This document shows positions 57,842-64,000 of a stretch of 64,000 nt of DNA, piece by piece. Each line of letters starts with the position of its first letter. Within the stretch, counting starts at the first letter, position 1. The stretch comes from Dichotomicrobium thermohalophilum (GTDB lineage Bacteria > Pseudomonadota > Alphaproteobacteria > Rhizobiales > Rhodomicrobiaceae). The translations under genes were made by a program, and so were the position numbers. The notes under the pieces are model-generated. The model made no database searches. It saw only the letters and a list, made by a program, of their open reading frames with translations, and was not told where the DNA came from. The DNA is taken from contig NZ_QXDF01000003.1 of NCBI RefSeq assembly GCF_003550175.1, positions 62,001-126,000 of the forward strand. Direction: 5' to 3'.

Positions 57842-59114
57842 CGACCAACTCGCGCGCCCAGTCCATGAGCGTCTCGCGATCCGCCGCGAAGTCGCCTTCG
57901 ATCCAGCGCTGCTCCAGGGCGCGCAACGCCTCGCCGACCGCCGGGCCCGGCTGCATCCCGAGAGCAAGCAGGTCAGCCCCCTTGAGCGGGAAGACCGGGG
58001 TCTCCCACGCATCCGGCAGAGTAAACAGAGCGCCCCACGCAGTATCTTCCACCGCCGCGCGCGAGTCGCTCCAGGCCAGCAGCAAGCCGCCGCGGTAAAC
58101 CTTCGGCCCCAACCGATAGAGTGCCGCCTTCGCGTCGAGCTGCGCCATGCTCGCGTCCAGCCGCCGCGCCGCGCGAGGCAACGCGACCAATTCGTCCCGC
58201 TCGGCGTTCGACAGACGCAGGTTATCCGCCAGGCGTTCTGCCTCTTCCTCGACGCGCACGGCGAGCGCCGCAAGCCGCACCATCGGATCGGCGGTGAACC
58301 GCCGCGCCTGCTGGATCGCCTGAACCCGCGAAAACGCCGTCAACCGCGGCGCGCCGGCGAGCAGCCGCACCAGCACGCCGGTGTCCATCATCGCCTCCAG
58401 CGAGCGCGCGGCCCCGCGCGCCGCCAGCAGCCGGATCAGCTCGGTGTGCACGCGCTCGCCCGACAGCCGCTCCAGCCCCTCGCTCTCCTCCTCGATCGCG
58501 GCCAGCGCCTCTGAATCCATCGTCTCCCGCGGCGATTCCGGCGCGCCGTATTCCGCCTCGAAGCGGAAAAAGCGGAGGATCCGCAGATAATCCTCGCGGA
58601 TGCGTTCATGCGGATCCCCAATGAAGCGCACGCGCCGCGCCTGCAGGTCCGCATAGCCGCCGAGCGGGTCGTAGACCGTGCCGTCCGGACCGGCATACAG
58701 CGCATTCATCGTGAAATCGCGCCGGCGCGCATCACTCGCCCAGTCGCGGGTGAAGGTCACGCGGGCATGGCGGCCATAGGTCTCGACATCCTGGCGCAGC
58801 GTTGTGACCTCGATCGGCTCATGGTCGGGTACAAGCGTGACAGTGCCGTGCTCGGAGCCGGTATCAACCGCTTTCACGCCCGCCTCTCCGGCGAGCCGCA
58901 TGACCTCGTCGGGGGTCGCTGTCGTCGCGATGTCGACATCCGTCACGGGAATACCCATGAGCGCGTTGCGCACCGATCCGCCGACCGCACGCGCCTCGTG
59001 ACCATTGCGATTGAGCAGCTCCAGCACCCTTTGCGTAGAGGCGCGTTCCAGCCACTCCGCCCCCGCCAGCAGGCCTGGCTGGACATCTTCCCTCGTATTT
59101 GCGGGATCGCTCAT
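57828..59114 (-). CDS. cca: CCA tRNA nucleotidyltransferase (class II, no HD domain)
   Basis: A 428-residue enzyme that adds or repairs tRNA 3' CCA. VGGSVRNALMGIPVTDVDIATTA has the metal aspartates Asp59 and Asp61; RRDFTMNALY and the RIREDYLRILRFFRFEAEYG motif follow. ATG 59114 is the start. The tRNA-Thr in this window already encodes CCA, so the enzyme acts mainly in repair. It is co-oriented with DUF6111, CoA pyrophosphatase and DUF1285. Confidence 0.95.
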   Translation of the reverse strand: MSDPANTREDVQPGLLAGAEWLERASTQRVLELLNRNGHEARAVGGSVRNALMGIPVTDVDIATTATPDEVMRLAGEAGVKAVDTGSEHGTVTLVPDHEPIEVTTLRQDVETYGRHARVTFTRDWASDARRRDFTMNALYAGPDGTVYDPLGGYADLQARRVRFIGDPHERIREDYLRILRFFRFEAEYGAPESPRETMDSEALAAIEEESEGLERLSGERVHTELIRLLAARGAARSLEAMMDTGVLVRLLAGAPRLTAFSRVQAIQQARRFTADPMVRLAALAVRVEEEAERLADNLRLSNAERDELVALPRAARRLDASMAQLDAKAALYRLGPKVYRGGLLLAWSDSRAAVEDTAWGALFTLPDAWETPVFPLKGADLLALGMQPGPAVGEALRALEQRWIEGDFAADRETLMDWARELVASRA

Positions 59115-59149
59115 GAAATGGAGGCTCCTCCCTGCAAGCCCTTGAGGTG

Positions 59150-59413
59150 CTATTCCAGCCGCCCCGGCTTCAAGACGCCGTTCTCGACCTTTGGTGGAAT
59201 GTAACGCTGACCCGGCTTGCCGCTTTCGAACTGGATGAAATACGCGATCGCGCCCATCATCAAGATCAGCCCGATGCCCAAAAGGATGATAAGCGGCGTG
59301 AAATTGATCGGCTCGTTTTTGCCGCGCCCGCCTTTGACCAGATACACATACGCGAAATAGATGATGAAGGGCAGCAGCAGCAGGAAAAGGTTGATCAGGA
59401 TAACACGGATCAT
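59150..59413 (-). CDS. DUF6111 small membrane protein
   Basis: An 87-residue protein with two membrane helices (IRVILINLFLLLLPFIIYFAY and TPLIILLGIGLILMMGAIAYF) and a short soluble tail (GQRYIPPKVENGVLKPGRLE). It matches the alphaproteobacterial DUF6111 family that lies between CoA pyrophosphatase and cca. Function unknown. It overlaps the CoA pyrophosphatase stop by 4 bases, so the two are translationally coupled. Confidence 0.85.
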   Translation of the reverse strand: MIRVILINLFLLLLPFIIYFAYVYLVKGGRGKNEPINFTPLIILLGIGLILMMGAIAYFIQFESGKPGQRYIPPKVENGVLKPGRLE

Positions 59414-60063
59414 TCGCTGTAGAGCCTTTCATACATGCGCCGGAGAATTCCGGCGGTTGCCCCCCAGATATAGTGCTGCTTGTACGGCATCGCGTAGAAC
59501 CGCCGTGGCCGCCCGCGCCAGATGACCTCGCGGATCTGGTGGTTCGCCGGTTGCATCAGGAACGCCAGCGGCACCTGCAGGATCTGTGCGACCTCGTTAT
59601 GGTCCGGCACGAGCGTGAACCCCGCGCGGACAATACCGAGAAACGGCGCGATGTCGAAACCCGTCGCGGTGCGGTAATCCTCCAGCCGGCCGATGATGTC
59701 AACGAATTGCGGGTGCAGCCCGATTTCCTCGTAAGCCTCGCGCAAAGCCGCGTTCACGGGCGAGCGGTCCTCAGGACCGATCTTGCCGCCGGGGAAGGCA
59801 ATCTGGCCCGCGTGCTGCGGCAGATGATCCGCCCGACGCGTCATCAGCACCCAGGCGCCGGTCGGGTGAATCGTGACCGGGACGAGCACGGCGCAGGGGC
59901 GGCGCACGGGGCCGTGTTCCTCGGCCTCTGGCCACTCCGGGTTCAATTCGTGGTCCCCACCGGCCTGCGGCGTAGGCGCGGACGCAATGCCGCCGCCGAG
60001 CCGGCGCTGCACCCGTCTTCGCAGATCGTCTTCGCTGAATTTCGTCGGATGGGCGCTGGCCAC
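59410..60063 (-). CDS. CoA pyrophosphatase, Nudix family
   Basis: A 217-residue Nudix hydrolase. IAFPGGKIGPEDRSPVNAAL carries the lead-in and first half of the Nudix box, completed by REAYEEIG; the extra CoA-specific signature (LPQHAGQIAFPGGK) is present. It splits CoA or dephospho-CoA into phosphopantetheine and a nucleotide. The gene starts 41 bases after DUF1285 and overlaps DUF6111 by 4 bases. Confidence 0.93.
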   Translation of the reverse strand: MASAHPTKFSEDDLRRRVQRRLGGGIASAPTPQAGGDHELNPEWPEAEEHGPVRRPCAVLVPVTIHPTGAWVLMTRRADHLPQHAGQIAFPGGKIGPEDRSPVNAALREAYEEIGLHPQFVDIIGRLEDYRTATGFDIAPFLGIVRAGFTLVPDHNEVAQILQVPLAFLMQPANHQIREVIWRGRPRRFYAMPYKQHYIWGATAGILRRMYERLYSE

Positions 60064-60104
60064 CTGTCACCTTCTCGCTGCAGCGGACGGGCCAGCGGCG
60101 ACAC

Positions 60105-60707
60105 TCAGGCTGGCTGCGCCATCTGGGCAGCACAGATCGGAAAGAATACGCCGGCGCTCCACAAGCCCAGATGCGGCACGCCGCCATAAACCTCCTCGTT
60201 TGCGAGCGCGGCCAGTTCGAACGCCACAGACCGCGAGCAACGCGCTTCCAGCCCGTCCCGCAGCAGAACATAGGGAATGAGGCCGCCGGTTTCCGCATCC
60301 CGGTCAAAGCGAACCGGGTTTTCCCGGCCGATCGTCACTTCCTCGTCGAGATTGGTGCGCAGCCGGAGGTTGCGGTCCGGTCCTTCGCCCTCGCAGGTGA
60401 GCTGAACGCCGATGAATGGCGCATCCTCAACCTCCACGCGCACTTTGTCGCACGGCGCAGCCAGTGAATATTTGCGATAACCATCACGGCGAAGGGCCTT
60501 CGCGTAGAGTTTCAGCACGCGCTGGCGTGTGATCGGACCATAGCGCGAGTGCCATTGGCCGTCCTTGTCGATGCGGATGGGCGGTGCAGTGGAGGCGTCA
60601 GCCTGAAGGGCAACAACGACCGGCTTGCGCGCCGCACGAAGCTGGGGCCGGATGCGCCCGGTGCGCTTGACCCGTGCCGCCCTCTTGAAAGAAGCCCGAT
60701 TCGCCAT
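60105..60707 (-). CDS. DUF1285 domain protein
   Basis: A 200-residue soluble protein. After a basic N-terminus comes the DUF1285 pattern: IRIDKDGQWHSRYGPITRQRVLKLYAKALRRD without break, KYSLAAPCDKVRVEVEDAPFIG, NPVRFDRDAETGGLIPYVLLRDGLEA. The role is unknown. The moxR-DUF1285-CoA pyrophosphatase-cca neighbourhood is conserved in alphaproteobacteria. The basic first 30 residues are unusual for the family, and the true start may lie a little later. Confidence 0.87.
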   Translation of the reverse strand: MANRASFKRAARVKRTGRIRPQLRAARKPVVVALQADASTAPPIRIDKDGQWHSRYGPITRQRVLKLYAKALRRDGYRKYSLAAPCDKVRVEVEDAPFIGVQLTCEGEGPDRNLRLRTNLDEEVTIGRENPVRFDRDAETGGLIPYVLLRDGLEARCSRSVAFELAALANEEVYGGVPHLGLWSAGVFFPICAAQMAQPA

Positions 60708-60730
60708 GATCGCTGCCCCCTCGTGCGAAC

Positions 60731-60759
60731 TTGCGAAACACCCGACCGCACTTTATGTC
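60731..60759 (+). promoter_or_regulatory. Promoter candidate for the moxR operon
   Basis: TTGCGA (60731-60736), 17 bases, TATGTC (60754-60759), in the divergent gap between DUF1285 and moxR. A second TTGACG at 60772 lacks a matching -10. Confidence 0.4.
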
Positions 60760-60844
60760 TCGGAAATCGACTTGACGTTGTGATACCCTCAGACACGACG
60801 CAAGTAACTCATCGCGGCCATCAACAAGGTTTTGAAGTCCAAAA

Positions 60845-61846
60845 ATGGTGGATATACGACAGTCTGAAGATCGCATCATCCAGCAAATCGAAGAGGCCGC
60901 TGTCAAGATTCACAAGGCCCGAGAAGAAACCGAATCCGTCATTTTTGGACAGCAACGCGTGATCGAACAGTCGCTCATCACGCTCTTGTCGGGCGGTCAC
61001 GCACTGTTGATCGGCGTGCCGGGCCTCGCAAAAACCAGCCTTGTCGAGACTCTTGGCGCGGTGCTCGGGCTCGACGCCAAGCGCATCCAGTTCACGCCGG
61101 ACCTGATGCCGTCCGACATCGTCGGATCGGAGGTTCTTGAGGAGAGCGAGACCGGCGCGCGCAGCTTCCGCTTCATCCCCGGCCCCGTCTTCACGCAGCT
61201 GCTGATGGCCGACGAGGTCAACCGCGCCAGCCCGAAGACACAGTCGGCCCTGCTACAGGCGATGCAGGAGCATCACGTGACGGTCGCGGGCGAGAGCCAC
61301 GAGCTGCCCAGCCCGTTCCACGTCCTCGCCACGCAGAACCCGCTGGAACAGGAAGGCACCTACCCGCTGCCAGAGGCGCAGCTTGACCGGTTCCTGCTTG
61401 AGATCAATGTCGATTATCCGGACGAGGCGGCGGAGCGGCAGATGCTGCTGGCGACGACCGGCGCGGAGCGGCGCAAGCCCAGCCGGGTCATCACACCCGA
61501 CGAACTGATGACGACCCAGCGGCTCGTACGCGAGATGCCCGTGGGCGAGAAGGTCGTCGATGCCATCCTGCGCGTCGTCCGCGCTGCCCGGCCAGGCACG
61601 CCGGACGCTTTACCGCGCATCAACGATCTGGTCGTCTGGGGCCCCGGACCGCGCGCTACTCAGGCTATGATGCTGACGATCCGGGCGCGTGCACTGCTCG
61701 ACGGCCGGCTGTCACCGTCCATTGACGACGTGGCCGAGCTTGCCGGACCGGTTCTGCGTCACCGTATGGCGCTATCCTTCTCCGCCCGTGCGGAGGATGT
61801 CTCGATCGACGACGTGATCGGCGATCTCACAGAATTGTTGAATTAA
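60845..61846 (+). CDS. MoxR family AAA+ ATPase
   Basis: A 333-residue AAA+ ATPase. Walker A is GVPGLAKTS (57-65, Lys63), Walker B is LLMADE (119-124), and PEAQLDRFLLE contains the sensor/arginine-finger region typical of MoxR. These proteins act as chaperones that activate metalloenzymes or VWA-domain partners; the partner is inferred to be the adjacent DUF58 and BatA-like proteins. The DUF58 gene starts 5 bases downstream. Confidence 0.93.
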   Translation: MVDIRQSEDRIIQQIEEAAVKIHKAREETESVIFGQQRVIEQSLITLLSGGHALLIGVPGLAKTSLVETLGAVLGLDAKRIQFTPDLMPSDIVGSEVLEESETGARSFRFIPGPVFTQLLMADEVNRASPKTQSALLQAMQEHHVTVAGESHELPSPFHVLATQNPLEQEGTYPLPEAQLDRFLLEINVDYPDEAAERQMLLATTGAERRKPSRVITPDELMTTQRLVREMPVGEKVVDAILRVVRAARPGTPDALPRINDLVVWGPGPRATQAMMLTIRARALLDGRLSPSIDDVAELAGPVLRHRMALSFSARAEDVSIDDVIGDLTELLN

Positions 61847-61851
61847 GCAAG

Positions 61852-62829
61852 GTGCCACCACCAGCGATGCCGCAGCATTTCCCTGCGCCCGCGCCGCAAG
61901 ACCTGGAAAACACGGCACACGCGCTGGCGACCCGTCTGCCCGCCCTGCTGATCGAGGCGAACCGGGCAGCGCACACTGTTGCGCACGGCATTCACGGCCG
62001 CCGACGCGCCGGACCGGGCGAAACCTTCTGGCAGTTCCGTCATTATGAGTCGACCGATACCGCGACCAGCATCGACTGGCGGCGCTCGGCCGGCTCCGAT
62101 CACCTCTTCGTGCGCGAGCGCGAATGGGAGGCGGCGCATACCGTCTGGCTCTGGCTGGACCTGTCGGACTCGATGGGCTTTCGCTCGCATCTCGCGGCGC
62201 AGACCAAGGCCGAGCGCGCAATCGTCCTTGGCTTCGCAATGGCTGAGCTGTTGATCCAGGGGGGCGAGCGCGTCGGCCTGCTCGGCCTGACACCGCCCAG
62301 CACCAGCCGCCAGGGCGTCCATCGCATGGCGGTGGCGCTGACAAAGCAACTGCGAAGCGGCTCGACAATGCCAAGTCTGCCGCCGTCGGCGCGCATCAGT
62401 CGCTACGCCAACTGCATGGTATTCAGCGACTTTCTCGATCCGATAGAGGACATACAAAACAGCCTGCAGCGCATTGCCGACCAGAATGCACGCGGCCACC
62501 TGGTACAGGTGCTCGACCCTGCGGAAGAGACGTTGCCCTATGACGGTCGCGTCGAGTTCATTGCCAGCGAGACCGGAGAGCGCATTACTGCAGAGCGCGC
62601 CAGCGAACTGCGCGAGCAATACCAGACGCGGCTGCACGCCCACCGCGCCGAAGTCGAGAGCTTCGCGCGCAAGCTGCAGTGGCCATTCCTGTGTCATCAC
62701 ACCGACCGGCCGGCGGAGGAAACGCTGCTGGCACTGCACACACGCATGGCCGGGCTCGACAAGCATTACCGCGCCAAACCGGTCCGCCCCGCCACGGAGG
62801 CCGACCTCTCCGAAAACGCGGGAGGCTGA
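61852..62829 (+). CDS. DUF58 domain protein
   Basis: A 325-residue soluble protein of the MoxR-associated DUF58 family. The signature RRAGPGETFWQFRHYESTDTA is followed by IDWRRSA, and WLWLDLSDSMGF gives a VWA-like DxSxS metal site. The protein may be a MoxR client or adaptor that presents a bound metal. GTG 61852 is used; ATG 61867 is also possible. The BatA-like gene starts 3 bases after its stop. Confidence 0.9.
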   Translation: MPPPAMPQHFPAPAPQDLENTAHALATRLPALLIEANRAAHTVAHGIHGRRRAGPGETFWQFRHYESTDTATSIDWRRSAGSDHLFVREREWEAAHTVWLWLDLSDSMGFRSHLAAQTKAERAIVLGFAMAELLIQGGERVGLLGLTPPSTSRQGVHRMAVALTKQLRSGSTMPSLPPSARISRYANCMVFSDFLDPIEDIQNSLQRIADQNARGHLVQVLDPAEETLPYDGRVEFIASETGERITAERASELREQYQTRLHAHRAEVESFARKLQWPFLCHHTDRPAEETLLALHTRMAGLDKHYRAKPVRPATEADLSENAGG

Positions 62830-62832
62830 CGC

Positions 62833-64000
62833 ATGGGTCTGGGCGCGCTGACATTCCTCAACCCGTGGCTGCTGCTGGGCCTTGCCGCGATCCCGCTGAT
62901 CTGGTGGCTGCTGCGGTTCACGCCGCCAATGCCGAAGCGCATCATGTTCCCGGCGACCCGCTTGCTGGCCGGCCTGCAATCACGCGAGCGCACGCCTGCG
63001 CGCAGCCCGTGGTGGCTGACGGCGCTGCGCATTCTGCTGGTGACGCTGGCCGTGCTGGCGCTCTCCGGCCCGGTGCTCAACCCGCCGGGCGCCCAAACGG
63101 CGGGTGGAGCGCCGCTGCTGCTGGTCGTGGACAACGGCTGGAGCGCAGCAAGCCGCTGGGACGCGCGCAAGTCCGCGATGGACAATGCGCTGGATGCCGC
63201 GCAGCGCAACGGCCAGACGGTCGTCCTCGCACCGACCGCGGGCCTATCGCAGAGTTGGTCCGCCGCACCCGCCACACCTGCCGACGTGCGCGAACGTGCC
63301 GCAAGTCTGGAGCCGGTACCGTATGCGCCCGACCACGCACTGCTGGCGAGCCGGCTGGCTGACACGCTGCCGCCGGATCAGGTGTTCGACGTGCTCTGGC
63401 TGAGTGACGGCGTGGCCCATCCCGGTACCGACGCACTTGTCGCACGCCTGCGGGAAGCCGCCGACGGCGACGTCACGGTGGTTAGCGATCCCGGTGGGCA
63501 GACGCCGCTGGGCATGTACGGCTACACAGGCGAGGATCGCAGCCTGCGCGCACGCATCCTTCGCCCCGGTGGCGAGGCACTATCCGGTCAGATCCATGCG
63601 CTGTCGGCCCGGGGGGACCGGCTGGCCGAGGCAACTTACAGCTTTGAGGCCGGCGCGATCTCGACAGAAGCGACTTTCGAGCTGCCGCTGGAGCTTCGCA
63701 ACGACGTGGCGCAACTGCGCATTCCGGGCGAGAACTCCGCCGGGGCGGTGCATCTCATCGACGACCGGGCGCGCTGGCGGCGGGTGGGCATCATCACCGG
63801 CGAGGCGCGCGGGCAGGCGCAGCCGCTGCTCTCCCAATCCTATTACATCGAAAAGGCGCTCAATCCTTACGCCGAGGTCATCTCGGTCTCGGAGCGCAAC
63901 ATCGCGGCGGCTGTCGACGACGTGCTTAGCCGCTCGCCCTCCGTGCTGATTCTCTCGGATGTCGGGCAGCTCATCGGCCAGTCCGCCCAGCAGATCACTA
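62833..64000 (+). CDS. BatA-like / DUF4159-family membrane protein, 5' part, cut by the window edge
   Basis: At least 389 residues, open to the end of the window. The N-terminus has two close membrane helices: LTFLNPWLLLGLAAIPLIWW, the BatA (aerotolerance) N-terminal signature, and LRILLVTLAVLALSGPVL. The following domain resembles a degenerate VWA fold (LLLVVDNGWSAASRW, where the DxSxS metal motif reads DNGWS). In alphaproteobacteria such proteins commonly continue into a DUF4159 domain; that part would lie beyond 64000. It is the third gene of moxR-DUF58-BatA. Confidence 0.85.
   Translation, partial: MGLGALTFLNPWLLLGLAAIPLIWWLLRFTPPMPKRIMFPATRLLAGLQSRERTPARSPWWLTALRILLVTLAVLALSGPVLNPPGAQTAGGAPLLLVVDNGWSAASRWDARKSAMDNALDAAQRNGQTVVLAPTAGLSQSWSAAPATPADVRERAASLEPVPYAPDHALLASRLADTLPPDQVFDVLWLSDGVAHPGTDALVARLREAADGDVTVVSDPGGQTPLGMYGYTGEDRSLRARILRPGGEALSGQIHALSARGDRLAEATYSFEAGAISTEATFELPLELRNDVAQLRIPGENSAGAVHLIDDRARWRRVGIITGEARGQAQPLLSQSYYIEKALNPYAEVISVSERNIAAAVDDVLSRSPSVLILSDVGQLIGQSAQQIT

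Noticed and set aside
60772-60800. TTGACG before moxR as a promoter
   Set aside because: No acceptable -10 occurs 16-18 bases downstream; the TTGCGA-TATGTC pair just upstream fits better.

Overview
The window is a gene-dense, GC-rich stretch of bacterial chromosome. Gene content and order point to an alphaproteobacterium, most likely of the Hyphomicrobiales (Rhizobiales) type: ubiA divergent from rsmE-gshA, lpxK-waaA-DUF374-DUF4170-cysQ, rsmI-yraN opposite a PBP-activator lipoprotein, hemW-rdgB-rph opposite hrcA-grpE, dnaK-dnaJ-pyrF, and ruvX near pyrB-pyrC-plsY-dprA. This is inferred from protein motifs and synteny; there is no rRNA gene here to confirm it. I saw no phage, plasmid, integrase, insertion sequence or CRISPR array. 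Nearly everything is core chromosome.

Layout. 1-4.6 kb: end of purD, a patatin-like phospholipase, tadA, an unrecognised 377-residue protein, rluB and rsmD. 4.6-16 kb: mutL and pgi (overlapping), a catalytic/non-catalytic pair of M16 peptidases, then ileS-lspA-lipoprotein ending at a clear terminator. 15-20.3 kb: an envelope operon with lpxK, a single-chain fusion of a DUF374 acyltransferase to the Kdo transferase WaaA, DUF4170 and a CysQ-like phosphatase, followed by ubiA. 20.4-28 kb: rsmE, gshA, a DUF937-like protein, two MATE exporters flanking tRNA-Thr(CGT), a frameshifted CARDB-like pseudogene and yraN. 28-33 kb: rsmI, the PBP-activator lipoprotein, hemW, rdgB and rph. 33-40.5 kb: the heat-shock block hrcA-grpE and dnaK-dnaJ with alkB between them, then pyrF. 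40.5-45.1 kb: terC, phosphatidylcholine synthase, chorismate mutase, gatC-gatA and an exported NTF2-like protein. 45.1-46.6 kb: a small trimeric-autotransporter-like adhesin gene and a deleted second copy of the same locus. 46.6-55.8 kb: UPF0173 hydrolase, ruvX, an AEC permease, an AidB-type acyl-CoA dehydrogenase, pyrB with a catalytically degenerate dihydroorotase, plsY, dprA, DUF1287 and YciI. 55.9-64 kb: a pentapeptide-repeat membrane protein, cca, DUF6111, CoA pyrophosphatase and DUF1285, divergent from a moxR-DUF58-BatA-like operon that runs off the end.

Themes. Lipid A and envelope assembly (lpxK, waaA fusion, lspA, PBP activator, plsY, pcs), translation and RNA modification (ileS, tadA, rluB, rsmD, rsmE, rsmI, cca, gatCA, tRNA-Thr), pyrimidine synthesis (pyrB, pyrC', pyrF) and protein quality control (hrcA, grpE, dnaK, dnaJ, M16) dominate. 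The most unusual items are the adhesin and its deleted neighbour, the DUF374-WaaA fusion, the frameshifted CARDB gene, the pentapeptide-membrane protein, the metal-ligand-less dihydroorotase beside pyrB, and the loss of zinc cysteines in IleS. I found no convincing new multi-gene defence or secretion system.
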